DNA from: JARIHD01 sp964610985
Lineage (GTDB): Bacteria > Patescibacteriota > Saccharimonadia > Saccharimonadales > UBA4665
Assembly (NCBI GenBank): GCA_964610985.1
Contig: CAZSZJ010000005.1
Span: 1-60,869, forward strand
Direction: 5' to 3'
Length of the DNA stretch: 60,869 nucleotides
Shown here: one piece after another, positions 16,209 through 24,871 of the stretch
Position numbering within the stretch: the stretch's first letter is position 1
Layout of the letters: each line of letters starts with the position of its first letter
Notes under the pieces: generated by a model
Seen by the model: only the letters and a program-made list of their open reading frames with translations
Database searches by the model: none
What the model was told of the DNA's origin: nothing
Translations under genes and position numbers: made by a program

Positions 16209-17879
16209 TTACGTTGTCCGTAAAATCACTGCTTGGTATGGATTGAGTCGGATGGTGTCCGGACTATTTTCAGGAACCTGAGGTAGATTTTCGCCGGTGA
16301 AGCTCAAGACTGTGCTGTTATCGAGACGCTGGCCGAGACGTGCTTCGGTGGGTTCGCCGCCAAAATTCATGAGTGTTACGACGCTGCTGGACGAATCGGC
16401 GGTGATACGTCCGAATGACAGTACGTCCGAATGAGGTATGCCGGTATGGTTGTAGGCTTCGATGGTTACGTGCCGTCCGGCTTTGCCGAGGGCGGGAACC
16501 GTCCGGCGTAAGTGTTGCAAGCCGCGGTAGTGGTTGAGCATGGATTCAGGGTCGTCATGCTGTGCCTCGGCGGTGTTTTCGGGCGTATGGGGAACGGGCG
16601 GCAGCCAGCCTCTTTTGGCAGTAGTGAAACCTCCGTTAGGATCAGAATTCCAGGGCATGGTTGCGCGCTGCGGGCCGCGGTGCAGGTAGGCGTCCGGATC
16701 TTCTTCGGGTGGTACGTGGGCATTGGTGGCGCCGAGTTCCTCGCCCATATAGGTGTAAGCAATGCCGCGGGCTGCCATTTGAGCGGTTATGAGGCTACGA
16801 GCAGCCAATTGCGCTTCGGGGAGGTTAATGCCTGCTGCTTCCATAATTCTGTTTACCAGTCGGGGTTCGTCGTGGTTACCCAGGACTTGGGTCGGTATGC
16901 CGTAATCCGGTACGAGGCCATCATACTGATCGATGCGGCTTTTATATCCCTGGGCATCCCACTCTCGCCCATAAACATTTTGAAAATTGAAAGGCATAAC
17001 CCGATGGTTGATCCAGTAAGGGATATACCGCTCTACGCTAACATGCGCCTCAGCCACCAGGGTGCGTGGCCGGCCATCATATTGCTCGCATTCTTTGAGT
17101 ACCTCAGCTAGCTCGCGGAGGTACGTGATGGCGGTGGGGTCGTTGCAGCTGCGCTCTGATTTGAGGGCGTCGCGGGGCCAGCCTTCGCCATGGCGGTAGT
17201 TGGGGTTTAGGGCTTCGTCGCGCTCCTGCGGGTCCTTGCCGATATGGTCGATAACGTCGGCGCGGAATCCGTCTACGCCCACATCGCGCATCCAAAACCG
17301 CATTATATTGGCAAATTCTTTGCGCACTTTGGGATTATGCCAATTTACATCGGGTTGTTCGGGCGAAAAACTAGAGAGGTAATAGCCGTTCATTTGTTCG
17401 TTATAAGTCCAGGCTGAACGGGGGACAGGAGTCATGAGACCATCCGGGTTCGTCTGCCAATCTGGAAAATGAGCCTGCCAGTTGTTCGGTGGTGCTGACC
17501 GCCAGGTGTAGTATTCATCGTATGGTACTTCTCCGCGCTGTGATGCCTGAAACCATGGATGCTGGTCTGAGGTATGGTTGGGGACAAAATCCAGAATAAC
17601 TTTCAGGTCGCGGCCATGAGCGCGGGCGACTAGGTCCCTGTAATCCTTCAAAGTGCCGTAGTCCGGGTCTATGTCCCGGTAATCGGCGATGTCGTAGCCG
17701 CCATCTTTGCCACCGGAAGGGTGCACGGGGCTGATCCAGATCGAATCTACTCCCAGATTCTGGATGTAGTCGAGCCGCGAAGTGATGCCGGGTATATCGC
17801 CAATGCCGTCGCCGTTCGTATCCTGAAAACTACGAGGGTAGATTTGATAGACAGTTTCGAAGTGTGGTTTTTCTAGCAT
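16209..17879 (-). CDS. GH13 alpha-glucosidase (oligo-1,6-glucosidase/trehalose-type)
   Basis: Cytoplasmic GH13 enzymes of this subgroup hydrolyse alpha-1,6 or alpha-1,4 glucosidic ends of short oligosaccharides. The chosen start (556 residues) precedes the conserved VYQIYPRSFQDTNGDGIGDI block. Region I is DFVPNHTSD, region II GFRADVIDHI with the nucleophile Asp, region III VAEAHV with the acid/base Glu, and region IV LGNHDEPR. The QDTNGDGIGD loop is a calcium site in relatives. There is no signal peptide. Exact linkage specificity cannot be told by eye. It is divergent from mscL and could feed glucose to the isomerase encoded at 9787. Confidence 0.88.
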   Translation of the reverse strand: MLEKPHFETVYQIYPRSFQDTNGDGIGDIPGITSRLDYIQNLGVDSIWISPVHPSGGKDGGYDIADYRDIDPDYGTLKDYRDLVARAHGRDLKVILDFVPNHTSDQHPWFQASQRGEVPYDEYYTWRSAPPNNWQAHFPDWQTNPDGLMTPVPRSAWTYNEQMNGYYLSSFSPEQPDVNWHNPKVRKEFANIMRFWMRDVGVDGFRADVIDHIGKDPQERDEALNPNYRHGEGWPRDALKSERSCNDPTAITYLRELAEVLKECEQYDGRPRTLVAEAHVSVERYIPYWINHRVMPFNFQNVYGREWDAQGYKSRIDQYDGLVPDYGIPTQVLGNHDEPRLVNRIMEAAGINLPEAQLAARSLITAQMAARGIAYTYMGEELGATNAHVPPEEDPDAYLHRGPQRATMPWNSDPNGGFTTAKRGWLPPVPHTPENTAEAQHDDPESMLNHYRGLQHLRRTVPALGKAGRHVTIEAYNHTGIPHSDVLSFGRITADSSSSVVTLMNFGGEPTEARLGQRLDNSTVLSFTGENLPQVPENSPDTIRLNPYQAVILRTT

Positions 17880-17945
17880 ATGTAAATAATTATAGAGCGA
17901 TACGCTCACAGCTATTTATAAGAAAGATTACACACTTCACGGAAA

Positions 17946-17954
17946 TGGTATACT
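17946..17954 (+). promoter_or_regulatory. Extended -10 of the mscL-msrB operon
   Basis: TGGTATACT lies 23 nt upstream of the mscL ATG, and a GAGGAAG ribosome binding site follows, so this transcript has a normal leader. Confidence 0.5.
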
Positions 17955-17977
17955 CTAGAGGTACAGAGGAAGAGTTT

Positions 17978-18523
17978 ATGGCAACCAAAAAAGATTCGTC
18001 CAAGGGGAAGGCAAGGCCTGAGCCATTGGATTCTGAAGATAAAGAAATTATAACGACGGTGGCCAAAAAGGCTGCATCCGGCGCTGCGCGGCGCGTCACT
18101 GAGGCCGAAGAGCAGATCAAGAAGGCCGAAGCCCGCGTAGCTCGCTTGGCGGCCAGGGCCGAAAAACTGAAAGCGCTCGATAGGGTGGGTGTGGGCAGCA
18201 AGATCCAAGGTTTTGTGGACTTTCTGCGCGAACAAAGCGTGGTGGGGCTGGCTATTGGTTTGGTACTGGGAACGCAGGCTAAGGCGCTGGTCGACCAGCT
18301 GATTGCCAGTTTTATTAACCCGCTCGTGGGACTGCTTTTGCCCGGCGGTGGTACGCTCAAAGATAAGACGTTTACTGTGGAATGGAGCGGCAAGACGGCC
18401 GCTTTTGGCTGGGGCGCGTTTGTGTTGGCTATTTTGACCTTCGTCATTGTGGCCGCCGTAGTGTATTTTGCATTTAAAGGCCTCAAACTCGACCGCCTCG
18501 ACAAGAAAAAAGGGGAGAACTAA
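17978..18523 (+). CDS. mscL: MscL-like mechanosensitive channel with N-terminal coiled coil
   Basis: MscL opens under membrane tension and protects against osmotic downshock. The second half (about residues 75-181) matches MscL: a short amphipathic FVDFLREQSVVGLAIGLVLG helix leading into TM1, the NPLVGLLLPGG turn, a periplasmic loop and TM2 ending in a charged tail. The first ~70 residues are an extra Lys/Ala/Glu/Arg-rich helix, likely coiled coil, not found in standard MscL of about 136 residues. It is translationally coupled to msrB by a one-base stop/start overlap. Confidence 0.8.
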   Translation: MATKKDSSKGKARPEPLDSEDKEIITTVAKKAASGAARRVTEAEEQIKKAEARVARLAARAEKLKALDRVGVGSKIQGFVDFLREQSVVGLAIGLVLGTQAKALVDQLIASFINPLVGLLLPGGGTLKDKTFTVEWSGKTAAFGWGAFVLAILTFVIVAAVVYFAFKGLKLDRLDKKKGEN

Positions 18524-18915
18524 TGGATCTTTCTGACGACGAATGGCGTCAGCGCCTCACGCCCGAGCAATTTCATGTTTTGCGCGAAAAAGGTACGGAG
18601 GCGCCGGGCACGGGCGCACTTTTGCACAATGAACAAACCGGCGAATATCGCTGTGCGGCGTGTGACAATTTATTGTTCGAATCCGGGGCCAAGTTTAAAA
18701 ATCCGGGCGTAAACGGCGGCTGGCCGAGCTTTAACGATGCCGTGCCTGGCAGCGTAAAGTTGGTGCCCGATAACAGCCACGGTATGCAGCGCACCGAAGT
18801 TTTGTGCGCACAGTGCGGCGGCCACCTGGGCCATGTTTTTCCCGAAGACAGCCAGCCGAGCGGACAGGATTTCTGCATTAATTCGGCGGCACTCGCATTC
18901 AAACCCCAACTGTAA
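18523..18915 (+). CDS. msrB: Peptide methionine-R-sulfoxide reductase
   Basis: Repairs R-methionine sulfoxide in proteins. The 130-residue protein has the two zinc-binding CxxC pairs (CAACD and CAQCGGHLGHVF), WPSFNDAV and the catalytic Cys in DFCINSAAL. In most MsrB proteins this last block reads R-(H/Y/F)-C-(I/V)-N-S; here the Arg is Asp, a notable change next to the active Cys. It overlaps the stop of mscL by one base and uses a GGGGAG ribosome binding site. Confidence 0.92.
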   Translation: MDLSDDEWRQRLTPEQFHVLREKGTEAPGTGALLHNEQTGEYRCAACDNLLFESGAKFKNPGVNGGWPSFNDAVPGSVKLVPDNSHGMQRTEVLCAQCGGHLGHVFPEDSQPSGQDFCINSAALAFKPQL

Positions 18916-18928
18916 TTCTAGAAAGCGG

Positions 18929-18934
18929 TATAAT
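18929..18934 (+). promoter_or_regulatory. -10 element of orn (leaderless type)
   Basis: TATAAT ends 8 nt before the ATG at 18943 without a ribosome binding site. Confidence 0.5.
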
Positions 18935-18942
18935 TAAAGCCT

Positions 18943-19497
18943 ATGACGAAAAAGAACGTGATTCCCACAAAACTGATGTGGGTAGACCTGGAAATGACCG
19001 GGCTGGAACCGACCAAAGATGTAATCCTGGAAATCGCCGTCGAAATAACCGACTTCGATTTTAAAACCATTGCCAGTTACGAAACCCGGATTCAGCATCC
19101 CAAAGAAATAGTGGTGGACCGCATGCGCAAAAACATCTGGTGGAAGGAGTTTCCCGAAAACCGCGACGATTTTGTGCGCAAGCTTGACCACGGCAAGCCG
19201 CTCCACCAGGTGGAACAAGAGCTCATCGAACTCGTTGGCGAGCATTTTGATTCTGAACCGGCTGTGCTGGCTGGTAATTCTATCCACAATGACCGCAATT
19301 TTATGAAATATTGGTGGCCCGAACTCGACCTCAAACTGCACTACCGCATGCTTGACGTGAGCGCGCTCAAAGTATTTATGCAGGGCAAGTACGGCGTAGA
19401 GTTCGAGAAAAAAGAAGTGCACCGCGCATTTGACGACATTCAGGCATCGATTGCCGAACTGCAATATTACCTAGAGTGGCTGCGTAAGCAGGACTAA
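18943..19497 (+). CDS. orn: Oligoribonuclease (DEDDh 3'-5' exonuclease)
   Basis: Degrades 2-5 nt RNA fragments, the final step of mRNA decay. The 184-residue protein has ExoI WVDLEMTGLEP, the ILEIAVEITD strand, GNSIHNDRNFM (ExoII) and HRAFDDIQASI (ExoIII), the complete DEDDh set. Length is standard for Orn. A HAD phosphatase gene follows 15 nt downstream, probably on the same mRNA. Confidence 0.95.
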   Translation: MTKKNVIPTKLMWVDLEMTGLEPTKDVILEIAVEITDFDFKTIASYETRIQHPKEIVVDRMRKNIWWKEFPENRDDFVRKLDHGKPLHQVEQELIELVGEHFDSEPAVLAGNSIHNDRNFMKYWWPELDLKLHYRMLDVSALKVFMQGKYGVEFEKKEVHRAFDDIQASIAELQYYLEWLRKQD

Positions 19498-19512
19498 GGG
19501 CAAAGCGTAGCC

Positions 19513-20172
19513 ATGCCAAAAATCAAAGCTGTTATTTACGACTACGACGGTACGCTCATGGACACGGCAAGCGTGATTTTGGACGCTTATGACCATTTGT
19601 CCGACCATTTTGAGCGCCCTCGTGCTCCGCACAAACAGATCAAAGAGATGTTGCGTCAGGCTATGCCCATGCCGCAGATCTTTGAGGCGCTGTTTCCTGG
19701 GATTCCGTACGCAGACTTGTTCCGCCAAAACAGCCTGTTTTTTGATAAACATCTGTCGCGCGTTGCATTATTCGAAGGAACGGTGACTATGCTGCAAAAA
19801 ATGGAACAGCAAGGCCTAAAGCAGGCCATCGTAACCGGCGGCAACAAAAATGTGTTGATGGTTATGCGAGAGCGGGGTATTGGTGAGCATTTTGCAAGCG
19901 TAGTGCACTGTGACCGCGTTAGCTTCGGCAAACCCAACCCCGAAGGGCTGGAACTGGCAATGCAAGAATGCGCCGTGCTACCTGCCGAGACCATCATGGT
20001 TGGCGACAGTCCCAATGATATTTTGGCTGGCAAAAACGCAGGCGTGGCCCTGACGATAGGCGTAGCCCACGGACATGGCTCGCAGGCTGACCTCAAGGCG
20101 GCCGATGCTGATTATGTAGTGGATTCCATCGCAGAACTCGAAACGTTGCTGACGCGTTTAGTCCAAAGCTAG
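19513..20172 (+). CDS. HAD-family phosphatase, phosphoglycolate phosphatase-like
   Basis: The 219-residue protein has HAD motif I DYDGTLMDTA, motif II Thr in VTGGN, motif III Lys in GKPNPEGLE and motif IV GDSPNDILAGKNAG, with a helical cap between motifs I and II. This matches subfamily IA enzymes such as Gph and pyrophosphatase PpaX. The substrate is not determinable here. It follows orn, and its last 15 nt overlap the convergent sigma factor gene. Confidence 0.85.
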   Translation: MPKIKAVIYDYDGTLMDTASVILDAYDHLSDHFERPRAPHKQIKEMLRQAMPMPQIFEALFPGIPYADLFRQNSLFFDKHLSRVALFEGTVTMLQKMEQQGLKQAIVTGGNKNVLMVMRERGIGEHFASVVHCDRVSFGKPNPEGLELAMQECAVLPAETIMVGDSPNDILAGKNAGVALTIGVAHGHGSQADLKAADADYVVDSIAELETLLTRLVQS

Positions 20173-21285
20173 TTCCTGAAACAAAGCCATGACATCTGGC
20201 TGGCGGAGCTTTTTGAGCGCTGTCAAAAACGCTTGCGAAACTGATTGCCGCGATACACCAAGCTCGGCACTGATTTCATCGTTGGTTCGTGGCTCATGGT
20301 GGCCGAGGCCAAAACGCATGCTCACAATCTGGTGTTGCCGTTTGCTAAGCAGGCGTACGAATATCTCTTGGACGGTACTTTGGCGGAGTTGATGCACCAG
20401 AGCCGCATCGGTCGGCAGCTCATCGCTGTCCTGTAGGAACTCCCCGAGCGTTGCATCCTCGCCGACGGTCTGGTCAAACGATACGGTGCCGTCTAGATGC
20501 AGCTCGTCCCTCTGCCATTGCTGCAATTTTTCGGGCGATATATTGAGTGCTTCGGCAAGTTCGGATTCGGTTGGCCGCCGCTCTAATTGTTGTTCCAGGC
20601 CGCGCCGTGTGTTTTTGAGTTTGATGAGCTTTTCGCCCTGATGCGTCGGTACGCGGACGGTGCTTCCGCTGCTTAACATTGCGCGGGTTATCGCTTGTTT
20701 AACCCACCAGGTCGCATACGTCGAGAATTTATAACCTTTGGTGTAGTCAAATTTTTCAACGGCGCGGATTAGGCCGAGGTTGCCTTCTTGGATAAGGTCA
20801 AGGTAGGCTAGGCTGCTGCGGCCCTTGTAACGTTTGGCAATACTAGGGACCAGTCGAAGGTTGGCTCGCAAAAAGCGGTCCTTGGCTTCGGCGCCTTCAC
20901 GCGCTATCTCCTGAAGCTCGCTAAGGCGCGGATGTTGCAGATCTGCTTGGGTGGCCAGTATGTGGCTGGCAAATAAACCCGCCTCAATACGTTTGCTCAG
21001 CTCCCTTTCATCTTCGGCAGAAATTAATTCGCTGGAATTTGCTGCCTGACGCAGATAGATTCCCACGCTATCCAGGGGTGGAGCATCTTCGTCCAGATCA
21101 ATTTTCGCCCACATGTCAAGTTCTGCGTTTTCCTTCCGCGGTTCAGGAACTTTGAACGGGTCGTCGCCGAAAGGCTGGGTCACCATCGGCCCGTCACGCT
21201 CAGCTAAAATAAAAACCCCGGGAACACGTCCCGGGGCTGCATTTTCGAATGAATTATTTTGCATTGGTTCTCGATCTCTCATCAT
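20158..21285 (-). CDS. Sigma-70 family factor, alternative (group 2-like)
   Basis: Directs RNA polymerase to promoters. From the start chosen it has 375 residues. Regions are in order: 1.2 (VGIYLRQAANSSELISAEDE), 2 (YLDLIQEGNLGLIRAVEKFDYTKGYKFSTYATWWVKQAITR), 3 and 4 (NDEISAELGVSRQSVSQAFLTALKKLR). The -10 recognition residues WW are intact. The start is uncertain: a TATAAG at 21295-21300 would suit leaderless starts at 21285 or 21282, 21264 is another ATG, and the hairpin at 21206-21236 would favour 21186. All variants keep the conserved regions. It is one of three sigma-70 genes within 10 kb. Confidence 0.88.
   Translation of the reverse strand: MMRDREPMQNNSFENAAPGRVPGVFILAERDGPMVTQPFGDDPFKVPEPRKENAELDMWAKIDLDEDAPPLDSVGIYLRQAANSSELISAEDERELSKRIEAGLFASHILATQADLQHPRLSELQEIAREGAEAKDRFLRANLRLVPSIAKRYKGRSSLAYLDLIQEGNLGLIRAVEKFDYTKGYKFSTYATWWVKQAITRAMLSSGSTVRVPTHQGEKLIKLKNTRRGLEQQLERRPTESELAEALNISPEKLQQWQRDELHLDGTVSFDQTVGEDATLGEFLQDSDELPTDAALVHQLRQSTVQEIFVRLLSKRQHQIVSMRFGLGHHEPRTNDEISAELGVSRQSVSQAFLTALKKLRQPDVMALFQELALD
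21206..21236 (-). terminator. Terminator-like hairpin inside the 5' coding region of the sigma factor gene
   Basis: On the minus strand a perfect 8-bp GC stem (CCCCGGGA with TCCCGGGG, 21236-21216) with a 5-nt loop is followed by TTTTTATTTT. It has the form of an intrinsic terminator and sits about 50 nt after the likely start codon, so it may act as an attenuator. Confidence 0.6.
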
Positions 21286-21412
21286 AGTCATGGTCTTATA
21301 ACAATACATTTTGCAAACACTGTCGCGCAAGCAAGTGTGAGATATTTCACATGGATACATAAACGACCCCTGTTGTTGCTACTTAACCCGCCCCTGTGGT
21401 AGAGTACTAGGC

Positions 21413-21739
21413 ATGACCCACAAACAAGTCGAAGAATATCTGCTATCTATGCCGCATGTCCACCTGGATTATCCATTTGGTGAGGGTGTAGCGGTGTATA
21501 AAACTGCGGACGACAAAATGTTTGCTCTTGTAGCTGAGGGCAGTAACCCGGTGCGCCTGAGTCTTAAGTGTGACCCGTTACTGGCCAAGACCCTGCGCGA
21601 ACGCTATGAGAGCGTATTACCGGGCTATCACCTCAACAAAAAACACTGGAATACATTGCTTTTGACGGGACAGCTCACCCTGGAAGAAGTGCAAGACCTC
21701 ATCCGGCATTCATACCTTTTGGTGACCGAAGGAAAGTAG
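21413..21739 (+). CDS. MmcQ/YjbR-family protein
   Basis: The 108-residue protein matches the MmcQ/YjbR family: HVHLDYPFGEGVAVYK near the N-terminus, FALVAEGSNPVRLSLKCDP in the middle, and HLNKKHWNTLLL followed by a helical C-terminus with LIRHSYLLV. Members have a CyaY-like fold and are suspected nucleic-acid binders, but the function is not established. A TAGAGT sequence 7 nt before the ATG may be a leaderless-type -10. Confidence 0.85.
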   Translation: MTHKQVEEYLLSMPHVHLDYPFGEGVAVYKTADDKMFALVAEGSNPVRLSLKCDPLLAKTLRERYESVLPGYHLNKKHWNTLLLTGQLTLEEVQDLIRHSYLLVTEGK

Positions 21740-21748
21740 CCTAAGCAG

Positions 21749-22408
21749 CTACGGAGTTGGCGTCGATCCGGGCGTAGCCGAACCGGATTCGATACTGTCC
21801 TGCGTATACGGAATCTGGCTGATGAGCAGCTGAGTCTGTTGGTAATAGTCGCCCATGCGGTCGCGGTCTTCAGCGGTTGCAGCTAGCTCATTCAGCGCTT
21901 TGAGTGAATTCGCGTAGCCGGTTAGTTCTGTCTGGATGATTTCGGTGAAGGTTTGGTCGTAGGTGCTGGTTGATTTGGCTGTGGCAAATTTTTGATCGGT
22001 GGTGGCGTCTTGTTTGAGCGCCAGCTCTTTCTTGGCTACTTCCACACCCATGCCAGCCAAAACTTCCAGAACCTGCTTTTGCTGAGTCGACATCGTGTAC
22101 TGAACGGTGGTTGCTAAGTTGCGAGTTGTCTGGCGTGTAGCCTGACTAGCTGCTTGATTGGAAATCCGAATCAGTTCCGCTTGGGTCTGCGCAAGGCCAA
22201 TGAGATCCTTGTCGCTAATTCGTTTGGGCGCAAGCGCATTAATAACGATCGCTGCGAGGATAAAGAAGACTGCAACGCCCACCACCACAAAAATAATAGT
22301 CCGCATAAACCTGTTGCCCATGCCGCCTACCTTTTTTGCTTTTTTGGGCTGCTCGGGGTTCAAGATAAATTCATAAGGATTACCCTGATCCTGATTGTAC
22401 TGATCCAT
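21749..22408 (-). CDS. Hypothetical single-pass membrane protein
   Basis: The 219 residues comprise a cytoplasmic N-terminus (1-35, polar and basic near the membrane), one membrane helix (about 37-59), and a 160-residue extracytoplasmic helical domain rich in Gln, Thr and Ala, ending in a Pro/Thr/Ser tail. No cysteine is present in the outer domain. The family is not recognised. It converges with the YjbR gene, 9 nt away. Confidence 0.7.
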   Translation of the reverse strand: MDQYNQDQGNPYEFILNPEQPKKAKKVGGMGNRFMRTIIFVVVGVAVFFILAAIVINALAPKRISDKDLIGLAQTQAELIRISNQAASQATRQTTRNLATTVQYTMSTQQKQVLEVLAGMGVEVAKKELALKQDATTDQKFATAKSTSTYDQTFTEIIQTELTGYANSLKALNELAATAEDRDRMGDYYQQTQLLISQIPYTQDSIESGSATPGSTPTP

Positions 22409-22511
22409 ATGTTGTATTTAACCACAACCTCGTTTACGTTTCCATGGCAAACTGAAGATAGGTAGACCGGTGTTTTTATTTATGATATAAAAAATCTCTT
22501 AAGGAGTGAGC

Positions 22512-23066
22512 ATGACACTAGATAAAATACAGCGAACCGTAGTCTCTGCCGATAATCCCGGTCTACGCGAAGGCCAGATTACTTCGTTCGACGAACTCGA
22601 AGTCGGTATGGAGCTAGTCAAAGTATCACCTGGCGAAATATACGAAGAATATGATTCTGTCTCGGGCCGCCATGAGCGCTTGGCCGAGCGGGAGAGTGGT
22701 CTCGACTTTTATTGTGAAGCGGTAAGAGTAGGGGCAGTAGGCGTTAGGCTTGCCGGCGGCTTTTCGCTGGGGCCGGAGCCGGCACCTGAAAACTATTCGA
22801 CGCTTGCGCCAGATCATAATTTTATCGTGCTAGAAGGTCGGGGTGAAACTATTAATGACGGCCCGCAGTCAACAACGTACCGGTCAGTTCTCAGTCTTTC
22901 AAAGGCCGATCTGGCTATGGAACAGTACATGGTTGACGGAAAAGCTAGAGGATGGAGCCTTACTTACTTGCGACGCGCCGTAGACGGCGAACGCACATTA
23001 CGCGGCCGCTCTGAATTAACTTCACAAGAGATAGTGGCGAGATTCCCCGGTACATACTACCTATAG
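22512..23066 (+). CDS. Hypothetical protein
   Basis: A 184-residue soluble protein. The start is set by an AAGGAG ribosome binding site; a GTG at 22506 lies inside that site and is unlikely. The N-terminal third has TSFDELEVGMELVKVSPGEIYEEYDS, suggesting a small beta-barrel start, followed by Gly-rich strands; the C-terminus contains YLRRAVDGERTLRGRSEL and ends ARFPGTYYL. I recognise no family. It lies just upstream of dnaG, which has its own promoter. Confidence 0.7.
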   Translation: MTLDKIQRTVVSADNPGLREGQITSFDELEVGMELVKVSPGEIYEEYDSVSGRHERLAERESGLDFYCEAVRVGAVGVRLAGGFSLGPEPAPENYSTLAPDHNFIVLEGRGETINDGPQSTTYRSVLSLSKADLAMEQYMVDGKARGWSLTYLRRAVDGERTLRGRSELTSQEIVARFPGTYYL

Positions 23067-23096
23067 GCTCTCCTGTTAAACAGAGGCGGACTAGCG

Positions 23097-23102
23097 TACA
23101 AT
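23097..23102 (+). promoter_or_regulatory. -10 element of dnaG-rpoD (leaderless type)
   Basis: TACAAT ends 8 nt before the dnaG ATG at 23111 and no ribosome binding site intervenes. Confidence 0.4.
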
Positions 23103-23110
23103 ACAGACAG

Positions 23111-24871
23111 ATGGACGCGGTCGAGGATATTAAGCAGCGGTTAAGTATAGAAGACGTTGTGGGTGAATACGTCGAGCTTAAGCGCGCCGGTCGGAATTTG
23201 AAGGGCCTGAGTCCCTTTAGCAGCGAACGTACGCCCAGTTTTATGGTGAGTCCAGAAAAGCAAATCTGGCACGACTTTAGCTCGAGCAAGGGCGGCAGCA
23301 TGTTTAGTTTTGTGATGGAAATGGAAGGCGTGGACTTTAAAGGTGCGCTGGAAATTTTGGCTCGCAAAGCGGGCATCGACCTGGAGCAGTACCGCGGCAC
23401 TGGCGCCGGCCAGCGTGGCAAAGAAAAAGAACGTCTGTACGACGCGCTGGAATGGGCTGCCAAATTTTATCAAGCCCAGCTGCGCAGTAATCGTACAGTA
23501 TTGGAGTATGTGCTGGGCAAACGTGCGTTTACCAAGGAAACGGTGCTGGAATGGCGGCTGGGGTATAGCCCCAACAACGGCCGCGCGCTGATCGAGTTCT
23601 TAAAGTCCAAAAAGTTTACCGACGCCGAGATCAAAAATGCCGGTCTCAGCAGCCAACGTTTTCGTACGGCCAGCGACATGTTTCGTGGTCGCCTGATGAT
23701 ACCGTTGGCTGATCCTCAGGGGCGGATTATTGGATTTACGGCACGAATTCTAGAGGACAGCCCCAATGCCCCTAAATACATCAACACGCCGCAGACGCCA
23801 CTATACGATAAAAGCCGTCATGTATATGGCCTACATCTGGCCAAAGAGGCAATCCGCCGCGGCAAATACGCCGTAGTAGCCGAAGGCAATCTAGACGTTA
23901 TTAGTAGTCACCAAGCCGGCGTACGCCCAGTGGTGGCTACGGCCGGAACCGCACTTACCGAAGCGCACCTTAAGGCTCTAGGTCGTTTTACCAACGACAT
24001 CCGCCTCAGTTTTGACGCCGACAACGCCGGCCTCAACGCCACCGAACGCGCCATCCCCATTGCTAGCAAAGTCGACGTCAGCCTGAGTATTATTAGTATT
24101 CCCAGCGGCAAAGACCCCGATGAACTCATCCGTCAGGACCCCAGCGCCTGGCAAAGGGTTATCGACAAACCGCAATACGCTCTGGACTGGCTGATCGACC
24201 GTTACAAAAAACAACTCGACATCACGAGCGCGCAGGGCAAGCGCGAATTTAGCGATGTGACATTGGCTGTTATACGCAACTTGGGCGATTCGGTCGAACA
24301 GGACCATTACATCGAACATGTCGCCAGTCTCATTGGCGTTAGCCGTGACGCCTTGCTGGTAAAGCTACACCAAAAAGAAACGGCCGCGAAGCCCCGGCTC
24401 AAAATGCCCGGCGCAGCCATTCAAATACCTTCCAAAGTAGTGGCCGACTACAAAAAGAACCAAGATTTGTTCATGGCTCTTATGCTCAAACGACCGGGCC
24501 TCCGAAAATTGCTCATGGTCATAAAGTTAGACATGCTGATAGGCGATGATGCCAAGAAGCTGCACACCTTCTTGATCGAGCATCCCGATTACGCCGGTGA
24601 AGAGTTAGTTACCGCAAAATTGCAGTCCATCTCTGATTATGTTAAAATTCTACTATTACAATACGAAGAGCTTTATGGTGATGTAGAGCAAAACGAGTTT
24701 CATTTCGAAGCCGAACGACTCCAAACCAAGCTCATTGATCAATACGTAAAAATGCAAAAACAGCGCCTCGTGCAGCAACTACACATAGCTGATGAGGCAG
24801 AAACAAACGTGTTACTCGAACAGGTAAAACAACTCGATCATTTGCTAAAGACCTACAAGGGAGGGGCATAA
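23111..24871 (+). CDS. dnaG: DNA primase DnaG lacking the zinc-binding ligands
   Basis: Synthesises RNA primers for replication. The 586-residue protein has the N-terminal zinc-domain fold, the catalytic core with EGNLD (EGxxD) and the SFDADNAG TOPRIM motif, and a helicase-interaction type C-terminus. In the zinc domain the usual C-x2-H and C-x2-C ligands are gone: the positions read S34, S37, D55 and S58, while the surrounding residues (GRNLKGLSPF, TPSF, GGSMFSFVMEMEG) are conserved. The fold is therefore probably kept without zinc. rpoD follows with a 1-nt overlap, the classical macromolecular synthesis order without rpsU. Confidence 0.93.
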   Translation: MDAVEDIKQRLSIEDVVGEYVELKRAGRNLKGLSPFSSERTPSFMVSPEKQIWHDFSSSKGGSMFSFVMEMEGVDFKGALEILARKAGIDLEQYRGTGAGQRGKEKERLYDALEWAAKFYQAQLRSNRTVLEYVLGKRAFTKETVLEWRLGYSPNNGRALIEFLKSKKFTDAEIKNAGLSSQRFRTASDMFRGRLMIPLADPQGRIIGFTARILEDSPNAPKYINTPQTPLYDKSRHVYGLHLAKEAIRRGKYAVVAEGNLDVISSHQAGVRPVVATAGTALTEAHLKALGRFTNDIRLSFDADNAGLNATERAIPIASKVDVSLSIISIPSGKDPDELIRQDPSAWQRVIDKPQYALDWLIDRYKKQLDITSAQGKREFSDVTLAVIRNLGDSVEQDHYIEHVASLIGVSRDALLVKLHQKETAAKPRLKMPGAAIQIPSKVVADYKKNQDLFMALMLKRPGLRKLLMVIKLDMLIGDDAKKLHTFLIEHPDYAGEELVTAKLQSISDYVKILLLQYEELYGDVEQNEFHFEAERLQTKLIDQYVKMQKQRLVQQLHIADEAETNVLLEQVKQLDHLLKTYKGGA

